Below are positions 1 through 5,879 of a stretch of DNA of 7,865 nucleotides, piece after piece. Source of the stretch: DATJGR01 sp032124855 (lineage in GTDB: Bacteria; Pseudomonadota; Gammaproteobacteria; Pseudomonadales; Azotimanducaceae); NCBI GenBank assembly GCA_032124855.1, contig JAQBCT010000167.1:1-7865 (forward strand), read 5' to 3'. The notes under the pieces are model-generated. The model was not told the origin of the DNA and did not search any database. It saw nothing but the letters and a program-made list of their open reading frames with translations. Within the stretch, counting starts at the first letter, position 1. Each line of letters starts with the position of its first letter. The position numbers and the translations under genes were made by a program.

Positions 1-712
1 GCACGCTGATGCCGTTGTGCATGAACACCACCACCATATCTTCAACGACGCCCGGTTCATTGTGATTGCCGTAGCAGGTGATATACAACGCGACCTTGCC
101 GCGCGTCTTCTCGGTTGCCGCGATGGGCTGGGTCACATCCTGCTGCGCGTTCAGTCGACGAATGAGCGTGCGGGTGTGAAAGGGGGGCACCGGTGCATCG
201 GCGTGGATGCCAATGGTCTTGTCTGCCAGTTTACGCAAGGGCGCGCTGCCAATTGCGGCATTGGCCGCCTGGCTCACACCCGGTGTCGACAGCACGTTGA
301 ATATCTTATCCGTGCTGGTGATCAACCGGTCGCGCCAGCGCACGTCGTTGTTGCGGAAGCGGTGGGCCTTGGCGCGCAGCATCAGATGCGGAAAGTCGAC
401 GGCCCATTCGTGTGGTGGGAGGTACGGGCATTTCGTCTCGGCACACAGATCGCACAGATAACATTGATCCACCACCTTGGTGTAGTCGGCCTTGGGGATG
501 CCGTCTACTTCGAGCGTGGGTGATTCATCCACCAGTTCGAATAGCGTGGGGAAGGAATCACACAGACTCACGCAGCGCCGACAGCCGTGACAGATATCGA
601 ATACCCGTTCCAGTTCTTCATACAGCGGCTGCTCGGCGTAGAACTCCGGGTTCTGCCAGTCGAGCGGGCTGCGCCTGGGTGCCTCGAGATTGCCTTCGCG
701 AACGCCGGCCAT
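1..712 (-). CDS. Heterodisulfide-reductase-related (GlpC-like) iron-sulfur protein, 3' end beyond the window
   Basis: About 237 residues are visible, running off the left edge. I read them by reverse-complementing 712 to 1, which is open throughout. The chosen start is ATG at 712, preceded by a GAGGA Shine-Dalgarno at about 5 bases. Two four-cysteine motifs typical of [4Fe-4S] ferredoxin-like domains are seen: C41-x2-C44-x2-C47-x3-C51, and C84-x2-C87-x2-C90-x4-C95-P, followed by a PPHEW...DFPHLMLRAKA stretch that I recognise from this family. Near residues 212-218 the sequence TCYGNHNEPG looks like the beginning of the cysteine-rich CCG domain found in GlpC and HdrB proteins; the rest is cut off. 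Family members are cytoplasmic or membrane-peripheral electron carriers, but the physiological partners of this subgroup are not settled. It lies downstream of a rubrerythrin on the same strand, which suggests a role in peroxide or oxygen stress electron transfer (inference). The family is clear; the exact function is not. Confidence 0.88.
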   Translation of the reverse strand, partial: MAGVREGNLEAPRRSPLDWQNPEFYAEQPLYEELERVFDICHGCRRCVSLCDSFPTLFELVDESPTLEVDGIPKADYTKVVDQCYLCDLCAETKCPYLPPHEWAVDFPHLMLRAKAHRFRNNDVRWRDRLITSTDKIFNVLSTPGVSQAANAAIGSAPLRKLADKTIGIHADAPVPPFHTRTLIRRLNAQQDVTQPIAATEKTRGKVALYITCYGNHNEPGVVEDMVVVFMHNGISV

Positions 713-733
713 CAGATCCTCATGGGTCGGGTG

Positions 734-760
734 AAAAAAAGGGGTCGTGATGCGACCCCT
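734..760 (-). terminator. Rho-independent terminator between rubrerythrin and Fe-S protein genes
   Basis: Read on the minus strand, AGGGGTCG (760-753), a five-base loop CATCA, and CGACCCCT (747-740) form a perfect 8-bp stem. It is followed directly by six more T residues (739-734). This is the textbook shape of an intrinsic terminator for the rubrerythrin transcript. It sits only 21 bases before the ATG of the next gene, so it may act as a partial terminator or attenuator in a two-gene operon. On the plus strand the run of A precedes the stem, so it would not terminate in that direction. Confidence 0.85.
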
Positions 761-777
761 GGGTTGTTGCCAGCCCG

Positions 778-793
778 CCGGCGCAAACGCCGG
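778..793 (-). other. GC-rich hairpin in the rubrerythrin 3' untranslated region
   Basis: CCGGCG (778-783) and CGCCGG (788-793) form a perfect 6-bp stem with a four-base loop. It lies 22 bases after the rubrerythrin stop codon and 17 bases before the intrinsic terminator. There is no T-run after it, so it is not itself a classical terminator. It may stabilise the 3' end of the message or assist pausing (inference). Confidence 0.5.
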
Positions 794-815
794 GGTGTGG
801 AAGGAGCGGGCGCGC

Positions 816-1232
816 TCAGGCCATCGCGTCGAGGGCTTTCTGAAAGCGATTGGCATGCGAGCGTTCGGCCTTCGCCAGCGTCTCGAACCAATCTGCGATT
901 TCATCGAAGCCTTCGCTGCGCGCCGTTTTCGCCATGCCGGGGTACATATCGGTGTACTCGTGGGTTTCACCGGCGATGGCGGCCTTCAGATTCTTCGACG
1001 TATTGCCGATGGGAAGACCGGTGGCCGGGTCGCCCACGGCTTCCATATATTCCAGGTGCCCGTGCGCGTGACCGGTTTCGCCTTCGGCGGTGGAACGGAA
1101 TACCGCAGCAACATCATTCTCACCTTCGACGTCAGCCTTGGCGGCGAAGTACAGGTAGCGGCGATTTGCCTGGGATTCCCCGGCGAATGCGTCCTTCAGA
1201 TTGCCGAGCGTTTTACTCTGTTTCAGGTCCAT
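816..1232 (-). CDS. Rubrerythrin family diiron protein without rubredoxin domain
   Basis: A 138-residue ferritin-like four-helix protein. Rubrerythrins reduce hydrogen peroxide at a non-heme diiron site in the cytoplasm. The metal ligands are all visible: E19, E52-x2-H55, E89-x2-E92 and E123-x2-H126, matching the two ExxH-type half-sites and the extra glutamate pair of classical rubrerythrin. The start region (KTLGNLKDAFAGESQANRRY) is a strong family signature. The C-terminal rubredoxin domain of classical (about 190-residue) rubrerythrins is absent; the protein ends right after the fourth helix, as in sulerythrin-like short forms. It therefore needs an outside electron donor, and the Fe-S protein gene downstream is a natural candidate (inference). 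The ATG at 1232 has an AGAGGA Shine-Dalgarno about 9 bases upstream. The gene is followed by a GC hairpin and an intrinsic terminator. Confidence 0.95.
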   Translation of the reverse strand: MDLKQSKTLGNLKDAFAGESQANRRYLYFAAKADVEGENDVAAVFRSTAEGETGHAHGHLEYMEAVGDPATGLPIGNTSKNLKAAIAGETHEYTDMYPGMAKTARSEGFDEIADWFETLAKAERSHANRFQKALDAMA

Positions 1233-1283
1233 GGCGTCTAGTCCTCTTGTTTAACGGTGTCACGAATCAGCGTGGCGAGCGCC

Positions 1284-1311
1284 AGTATAAGAGTTCTAGT
1301 GCACATGGGAA
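1284..1311 (-). promoter_or_regulatory. Candidate sigma-70 promoter of the rubrerythrin gene
   Basis: On the minus strand TTCCCA (1311-1306), a 16-base spacer and TATACT (1289-1284) resemble -35 and -10 boxes. Transcription would begin around 1276, giving a leader of some 45 bases with the Shine-Dalgarno near its end. The -10 box is good (5 of 6 bases) and the -35 is fair. I saw no convincing OxyR or FNR site. This is a pattern match only. Confidence 0.35.
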
Positions 1312-1402
1312 TTCGAAACAATGAATCGGTGCCATCGAGGCTGCCTATCGAGTTCCGGTCAACGATGAGATCGCATCGATCAAGGCACAACCGCCAATCA
1401 GC

Positions 1403-1408
1403 TAGAAT
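1403..1408 (+). promoter_or_regulatory. Possible -10 element of the MATE transporter gene
   Basis: TAGAAT lies 26 bases upstream of the MATE start codon and resembles a -10 box (5 of 6 bases), but no good -35 hexamer is found 16 to 18 bases before it. The rest of the 202-bp intergenic region between the rubrerythrin and MATE starts (1233-1434) holds the divergent rubrerythrin promoter candidate and otherwise nothing I recognise. Confidence 0.28.
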
Positions 1409-1434
1409 CAGCAACCTGCCCTGGAATACCCGCC

Positions 1435-2841
1435 ATGAACGAACCTGCCCGCGCCATCGCGGACGATCCGGTTGCGTCGCGTGCGCTGGCGCGATCCGAG
1501 TTCGGTTCGCTCACCGCGCTCGCGGTGCCGATGATCGTGACACAGCTGTCTCAGATGGGGATGGGTGTTGCCGACGCCATCATGGCGGGCCGTGTAAGTG
1601 CAGCAGACCTGGCAGGGGTCGCGTTGGGTGGCAATCTGTTCTGGCCGCTGATGCTGTTCATGTCAGGCGTCATCATGTCGGTGACCCCATCCGTATCGCA
1701 GTTGCACGGCGCGCGTCGCGAATCGCAGATCGGCGGCGTCATTCGCCAGGCGTTATGGCTCGCTGCTGCCGGCGGCGTTGCGACGCTACTACTGCTGGGC
1801 TATTGCGAGGCGTTGCTGAATTTCGTCGGCGTGGACCCGGCCGCCATTCCTGTGGCCGTGGGCTACGTCGGCGCGCTGCGCTGGGGCATGCTGCCGGTAC
1901 TCGGTTATTTCGCGCTTCGCTATCTCTGCGAGGGGATGTCGTGGACCACGCCGGCGATGGTCATTGCGCTGGTCGGACTGCTGCTCAAGGTCCCGCTGAA
2001 TCTCCTGTTTATCCACGGCGGTTTTGGCATCCCCGCAATGGGGGGTGTCGGCTGCGGAGTATCGAGCGCGCTGGTGATGTGGTTCGAACTCGTCGCGATG
2101 CTCGCGGTGGTGTCGTTCTCACGCATGCGACGGATCGGGCTTTTTGCACGCTTCGCGTGGCCTGACGTGCGAGAAATGCTGCGTCTGTTGCGGCTCGGCT
2201 TACCGATTGGCGCAACCATGTTCGTGGAGATGGCCGTGTTCTCCTGCATTACGCTGTTGATCGGGCGGCTGGGGGTCGATGCGGTGGCCGCACATCAGAT
2301 CGCCTCGAATGTGGGTGGGCTCACCTTCATGATTCCGTTGGCCATTGGTACGGCGGCCACGGTGCGCGTGGGCTATAACGTCGGCGCCAACGATCTGGTA
2401 CGGGCGAAGATTGCGGGCAAGGTGGCCATCGTCGCAGCGCTGATATTCGCCGTCCTCGCCGCGGCGCTGGTCATGTTGGCGCGCCATCAGATCCCGCTGC
2501 TTTACTCGAGCGACGCCGGCGTGATCGCTGTTGCGATCGAGTTGCTCGTATTGATTGCGATTTATCAGATCTTCGATGACACGCAGGCAGTGGTCATCGG
2601 CGTCCTGCGTGGCTACAAGGACACGCGTACGCCCTTGCTCGTGTCGTTACTCGCGTACTGGGCATTCGCGTTGCCGGTTGGCGCGGCGCTGGGATTCGGG
2701 TTCGGCGTGCCGGCGCTGGGTGTGCGCGGCTTCTGGATCGGGCTGATCCTGGGCCTCGTGCTGGTGGCCGTGATTCTTGCAGCGCGATTTGTCTGGTTGT
2801 CGGCACGGGATGAGCGGATCCGCAGTTACGCGCAGCGATGA
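1435..2841 (+). CDS. MATE family multidrug/cation antiporter, NorM-like
   Basis: A 468-residue polytopic inner-membrane protein with about twelve hydrophobic segments, the usual length for NorM/MdtK pumps. These export cationic drugs, dyes and metabolites in exchange for Na+ or H+. Family signatures: near residues 41-55 MGMGVADAIMAGRVS with D47 in the position of the N-lobe aspartate; TM7 with E265 (FVEMAVF); a following AAHQIASN stretch; and FDDTQAVVIGVLRGYKDTRTP with D381/D382, the C-lobe acidic pair region. These acidic residues match by alignment from memory the cation-coupling residues of NorM from Vibrio cholerae. The start ATG at 1435 is chosen because it gives a short cytoplasmic N-terminus before the first helix; its Shine-Dalgarno is weak (TGGA). 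The gene ends 8 bp before the convergent PaiB-like gene, and no terminator is seen. The substrate cannot be told from sequence. Confidence 0.93.
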   Translation: MNEPARAIADDPVASRALARSEFGSLTALAVPMIVTQLSQMGMGVADAIMAGRVSAADLAGVALGGNLFWPLMLFMSGVIMSVTPSVSQLHGARRESQIGGVIRQALWLAAAGGVATLLLLGYCEALLNFVGVDPAAIPVAVGYVGALRWGMLPVLGYFALRYLCEGMSWTTPAMVIALVGLLLKVPLNLLFIHGGFGIPAMGGVGCGVSSALVMWFELVAMLAVVSFSRMRRIGLFARFAWPDVREMLRLLRLGLPIGATMFVEMAVFSCITLLIGRLGVDAVAAHQIASNVGGLTFMIPLAIGTAATVRVGYNVGANDLVRAKIAGKVAIVAALIFAVLAAALVMLARHQIPLLYSSDAGVIAVAIELLVLIAIYQIFDDTQAVVIGVLRGYKDTRTPLLVSLLAYWAFALPVGAALGFGFGVPALGVRGFWIGLILGLVLVAVILAARFVWLSARDERIRSYAQR

Positions 2842-2849
2842 AGAGCCGT

Positions 2850-3467
2850 TCAACCCGAATGCGCGAGCATCATGCGCGCGATTTCCCGTTCGGCACTGCT
2901 GCCGTCACGCGCGATGAGCTGCGCCGCCGCTGCCCGGACCTCTTCCTGCGTCCGATTCTGACTGAGCTTGACCTTCGCCTCGATCGAGTCGATGTCAATG
3001 CGAAACGCAACGATGGCATTCAGCAGGGCGTCGCGCGTCTGGAGGGCGAGCTTGTCCGACGTCCAGGGATGCGGCAGGTCGCGCTCGTGGTGCGCGCTCA
3101 ACCGGTCCACGAGCTCGAGACGCTGCACAGGGTCATCGAGCAGTTCGACGCGGCCGCGCACTACGACGGTGACGTAGTTCCAAGTCGGAACCCTGTTCGC
3201 CGTGCTGTACCAGGAAGGTGAAATGTAGGTGTTCGGACCGACGAGCGTGACGGTCAGGTCGCTCGCCTGCGTCAGCGAGCGCCATTGCGGATTCGCGCGC
3301 GCGAGATGGCCGAACAGCGCAGCGGCGTTGCGGTCGAGGAGAAAAGGAATAGCGCTCGTGTCGATGCGCCCCTGCGTGACAGTGGTGAGCAGGCCGAACG
3401 GTAGCTGTTGCAGCAGGTCCAGCTGAAATTCGCGATCGGTCACAGCGAAGTCGGCGGGAACGTACAT
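2850..3467 (-). CDS. PaiB family FMN-binding protein (putative negative regulator)
   Basis: A 205-residue cytoplasmic protein with a flavin-reductase-like split barrel, the usual family length. The founding member, Bacillus PaiB, is described as an FMN-binding negative regulator of sporulation and protease genes, though many homologues may be flavin enzymes rather than regulators. Signatures seen: the MYVPADF beginning, PFGLLTT near residues 23-29, GHLARANPQW at 53-62, YISPSWY at 81-87, VPTWNY at 93-98 and KLSQN at 167-171. Two oddities: the loop between SPSWY and VPTWNY is only five residues (STANR), shorter than I know from the family, and the histidine usually following VPTWNY (in a VH pair) appears as valine (VTVVVRG). 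The start ATG at 3467 fits the conserved MY beginning; the upstream GAGAAA is a weak Shine-Dalgarno. It is convergent with the MATE gene and divergent from the EamA transporter gene. Confidence 0.9.
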   Translation of the reverse strand: MYVPADFAVTDREFQLDLLQQLPFGLLTTVTQGRIDTSAIPFLLDRNAAALFGHLARANPQWRSLTQASDLTVTLVGPNTYISPSWYSTANRVPTWNYVTVVVRGRVELLDDPVQRLELVDRLSAHHERDLPHPWTSDKLALQTRDALLNAIVAFRIDIDSIEAKVKLSQNRTQEEVRAAAAQLIARDGSSAEREIARMMLAHSG

Positions 3468-3499
3468 GGCGCGATTTCTCGTGAGTAACGTGGCGAGCT

Positions 3500-3529
3500 A
3501 CATTACGATTCGCCGCCTCGTCGAAGCAA
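3500..3529 (-). promoter_or_regulatory. Candidate promoter of the PaiB-like gene in a shared divergent region
   Basis: On the minus strand TTGCTT (3529-3524), an 18-base spacer and TAATGT (3505-3500) resemble -35 and -10 boxes. They lie in the 68-bp gap between two divergent genes. On the plus strand the same bases hold TACATT (3499-3504) and TACGAT (3504-3509) as possible -10 boxes for the EamA gene, with only weak -35 partners. The two promoters would overlap. Confidence 0.33.
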
Positions 3530-3535
3530 ACACCG

Positions 3536-4429
3536 ATGGAAATCTGGGTCGCGATCACCGTTGCGGCGGCGTTCTTTCAGAACGTGCGCTCCGCTTTGCA
3601 GCGCTATCTCACCGACCGACTCTCCGCGGCCGGTGCCACCTATATCCGCTTCCTCTATGCGGTGCCGTTCGTGGTGCTCTACGTGGTGATGCTCAATGGC
3701 GTCGCGGGACTCCCGCTGCCATCGCCCAATGCATCGTTCATCGCCTATGGCGTGCTTGGTGGCGCCACGCAGATCGGCGCTACGTTCTGCCTGATCCGCT
3801 CCTTTGCGTTGGGGAACTTTGCGGTGGGTACGGCATTCTCGAAGACGGATACAGTGCAGGCGGTTCTGTTTGGCGCGTTGCTGCTGGGTGATCAGGTCAG
3901 CGTCACTGCCGGCATCGGCATCGCGGTGAGTCTGGTCGGCGTATTCGTACTGTCCGCGCCCGCGCAACGAACCGCCGCGCAGCTGCGCAGGTGGGTTGCG
4001 CCGTCGGCATGGATCGGTCTGTTGGCGGGTGCGCTGTTTGCGCTATCGGCCGTTTCCTATCGTGGCGCCGCGCTCGCGCTGCCGGATACCGGTTTCGTGA
4101 TGCGCGCGGCCTATACGCAGATCTGGGTCACGATCTTTCAGACCCTGGCGATGGGCGTTTACTTCGCAATATTCGATCGCGCCGAACTGCTCAAGGCGCT
4201 GCGCGCGTGGCGGCTGGCGCTGGTCGTTGGCGCATCCGGCATGGCGGCCTCCGCCGCGTGGTTTGCCGCCATGGCGATTCAGCAGGCGGCGTACGTGCGG
4301 GCCGTGGGCCAGATCGAGCTGGTATTCACTTTTTTCGTATCGCTGGTGCTGTTTCGAGAGCGGATCCGGCGCTGGGACTACCTCGGCGTTTGCCTGCTGG
4401 TGGGTGGCATCCTCGTGCTTCTGCTGTGA
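3536..4429 (+). CDS. EamA/DMT superfamily transporter
   Basis: A 297-residue inner-membrane protein with about ten hydrophobic helices arranged as two EamA repeats (roughly residues 1-140 and 157-297), the normal length for drug/metabolite transporter superfamily exporters. The first repeat begins with an FFQNVRSALQRY helix and contains the GTAFSKTDTVQAVLFGALLLGD region near residues 98-119. The second ends with GQIELVFTFFVSLVLFRERI at 259-277, the typical last-two-helices pattern in which a short arginine/glutamate turn precedes the final helix. Such proteins export amino acids, nucleotides or other metabolites; the substrate here cannot be assigned. The start ATG at 3536 gives an N-terminus that enters the membrane at once; the Shine-Dalgarno (GAAG about 9 bases upstream) is weak. 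It is divergent from the PaiB-like gene and convergent with the UPF0016 gene 37 bp beyond its stop; no terminator hairpin is seen in that gap. Confidence 0.92.
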   Translation: MEIWVAITVAAAFFQNVRSALQRYLTDRLSAAGATYIRFLYAVPFVVLYVVMLNGVAGLPLPSPNASFIAYGVLGGATQIGATFCLIRSFALGNFAVGTAFSKTDTVQAVLFGALLLGDQVSVTAGIGIAVSLVGVFVLSAPAQRTAAQLRRWVAPSAWIGLLAGALFALSAVSYRGAALALPDTGFVMRAAYTQIWVTIFQTLAMGVYFAIFDRAELLKALRAWRLALVVGASGMAASAAWFAAMAIQQAAYVRAVGQIELVFTFFVSLVLFRERIRRWDYLGVCLLVGGILVLLL

Positions 4430-4466
4430 GGCATCGCACGCTGCCCCCCTATCCGTTTTCGCGCGT

Positions 4467-4739
4467 TCAAGCCCGGACGATCGTCCACAACCCCACGAGG
4501 ATGAAGCCGGTGCCGGCGGCGTAGGCCAGCACGCGTTCGCTGATGAACTGGGCGATGAAGCCGCCCGCCAGCACACCGATGGCTGATGTGGTGATGAGCG
4601 CTGCCGCCGCGCCCAGAAATACCGTGAACTTATCCACTTCCCGATCAGCTGCATACAGCAGCGTGGCGAGCTGGGTTTTATCGCCCAGCTCGGCGATGAA
4701 GACGGTGGCGAATACGGTCAACAGCACCTTGAGATCCAT
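4467..4739 (-). CDS. Small TMEM165/GDT1 (UPF0016) family membrane protein, single-motif form
   Basis: A 90-residue, very hydrophobic protein with three predicted membrane helices (about 4-26, 36-60 and 68-88). The family signature E-x-G-D-K/R-T/S is present as E17-L-G-D20-K21-T22. Family members move Mn2+ or Ca2+ across membranes, usually as cation/H+ exchangers; bacterial examples such as MneA protect against manganese excess. Full-length members carry two copies of this half in one chain; this protein has just one, so it probably works as a dimer (inference). The ATG at 4739 begins 2 bases after the TAA of the upstream hydrolase gene, and its Shine-Dalgarno (GAGGCGGG) lies inside the last codons of that gene, so the two are likely co-transcribed and translationally coupled. 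I saw no yybP-ykoY-type manganese riboswitch ahead of the pair. Confidence 0.9.
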   Translation of the reverse strand: MDLKVLLTVFATVFIAELGDKTQLATLLYAADREVDKFTVFLGAAAALITTSAIGVLAGGFIAQFISERVLAYAAGTGFILVGLWTIVRA

Positions 4740-4741
4740 TG

Positions 4742-5770
4742 TTAACCCGCCTCATCGTTGAGCGGGGTTGCAGGGGTCTGTTCGATGGCTTGCAGAAATG
4801 CCAGCACAATCGCAGCAACTTCATCGGTAGCCTCTTCCATCAGCCAGTGTCCCGCGTCGAGCTCGTGGGATTCAAATGGCCCGGTAATGTACTTGTGCTG
4901 GGCGGCGACACCCGCTGCGCCAACCGCAGGGTCCTGGTTGCCCCAGATGAACAGCACTGGCACGGTCACTGGCGGCATCGGCGCCGTTGCAAAGGAGTTG
5001 TTCGCGCGGTACCAGTTCAGGGCGCCCGTCAGCGCGCCGGGCTCGGCGAATACGGTGTTGTATTCGTCGCGCTGGGCTTGCGACATCGAGCCGTACATCG
5101 CCGCGTTCATCAACGCCAGGCGGTTGAAAGTGAACAGCACTTCAGGCAGCCAGGGCGTGCGGAACAGCATCATGTAGCGGCTGCGTCGCTGCTGGTCGGG
5201 GTCCTGGTCAAGCGCGTCGGCGAATGCCGCGACATGCGGAATTGAAAGGCTGGTGTAGGACAGCAAAGGAACCGGCTGACCGATGGCGGCCGCCCAGCCG
5301 ACGGCCGCACCCCAATCGTGACCCACCAGATGAAACTGTGGAAACCCTGCTGTGGCGGCCACTGCGTAGACGTCGCTGACCAGTTGATCAATCGCGTACG
5401 CATTCGTTTCGGCGGGACGCGCGCCGGGGCTGTAGCCCCGCTGATCGAATGCCACGACGCGAAAGCCGTGACCCGCAAGCGTAGCGATGAGCGGATCCCA
5501 CATAGCCGACGTTTCCGGAAATCCGTGCAGAAGAATGACGCCGGGACCGGGGTTGTGCATCCCGGCGATGCGCGCGCGAAACTGCATGCCGTTGGTTTCG
5601 ATCATCACCAATCCGTCGGTTGAATCGGCGTCGAAGCGAGGCAGTGCGGCTGCCGCTTCACGATGGCTGCGCTGCCAATCCAGAGACCAGAGACTGCCGA
5701 CGATCAACACCGTCGCGATGATGAAAGTCACTGCAAGCAACAGAATGATGAGGGTCTTGATCACTGTCAC
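4742..5770 (-). CDS. Membrane-anchored alpha/beta hydrolase, soluble-epoxide-hydrolase-like
   Basis: A 342-residue protein if it begins at GTG 5770, which has a GGAG Shine-Dalgarno 7 bases upstream. Residues 4-28 form one hydrophobic helix, an uncleaved signal anchor or signal peptide, so the catalytic domain is probably on the periplasmic side. The alpha/beta hydrolase signatures are complete: oxyanion-hole HGFPE (82-86), FDQRGYSPGARP (108-119), nucleophile elbow GHDWGA with D152, acid GNQDP with D280 and DAGHW with H308. An aspartate nucleophile plus the lid motif NWYRAN (Y254) points to epoxide hydrolase rather than esterase; haloacetate dehalogenases share this layout and cannot be excluded. 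The reading frame stays open another 111 codons upstream to 6103, but that part opposes the phosphatase gene and looks spurious. It is the first gene of a pair with the UPF0016 gene. The natural substrate is unknown. Confidence 0.88.
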   Translation of the reverse strand: MTVIKTLIILLLAVTFIIATVLIVGSLWSLDWQRSHREAAAALPRFDADSTDGLVMIETNGMQFRARIAGMHNPGPGVILLHGFPETSAMWDPLIATLAGHGFRVVAFDQRGYSPGARPAETNAYAIDQLVSDVYAVAATAGFPQFHLVGHDWGAAVGWAAAIGQPVPLLSYTSLSIPHVAAFADALDQDPDQQRRSRYMMLFRTPWLPEVLFTFNRLALMNAAMYGSMSQAQRDEYNTVFAEPGALTGALNWYRANNSFATAPMPPVTVPVLFIWGNQDPAVGAAGVAAQHKYITGPFESHELDAGHWLMEEATDEVAAIVLAFLQAIEQTPATPLNDEAG

Positions 5771-5879
5771 GTCCGTACTCCGGGGTCGTCGATGGTTTAG
5801 CCTAACCCGTCGTCCGGGCTCGACGCACTTGTAAGCGTGCCGGGCAATGTCGAAACTGACCCGGCTGGAAGGGGGATTC
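5771..5879. promoter_or_regulatory. Divergent intergenic region between hydrolase and HAD phosphatase genes
   Basis: These 109 bases must carry the start signals for both directions. The two Shine-Dalgarno sequences are clear: GGAG for the hydrolase and GGAAGGGGGA (5868-5877) for the phosphatase. I found no convincing -35/-10 pair on either strand. An imperfect inverted repeat GGTTTAGCCTAACC (5794-5807) and a short CGTCG...CGACG stem (5808-5825) are the only structures seen; either could be part of an operator, but this is speculative. Confidence 0.35.

Noticed and set aside
587..1324. Long plus-strand open frame of 245 codons across the rubrerythrin gene
   Set aside because: Its translation is Arg/Ser-rich without any domain, and it opposes two well-supported minus-strand genes; it is a product of high GC content.
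1257..2165. Plus-strand open frame of 302 codons overlapping the MATE gene in another frame
   Set aside because: The translation is Arg/His/Gly-rich low-complexity text, whereas the overlapping frame gives a clear MATE transporter.
4475..4486. Perfect 12-base palindrome GGACGATCGTCC near the EamA/UPF0016 convergence
   Set aside because: It lies within the last codons of the UPF0016 gene, has no T-run and is short enough to arise by chance in GC-rich DNA.
5847..5879. Earlier in-frame ATG for the HAD phosphatase
   Set aside because: No Shine-Dalgarno precedes it, while the ATG at 5880 has a strong one and puts motif I at residue 9 as usual.
5771..5879. Manganese riboswitch (yybP-ykoY) ahead of the operon containing the Gdt1 gene
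   Set aside because: I looked for the conserved paired-helix motifs and did not see them; the region is also too short to hold one comfortably along with a promoter.
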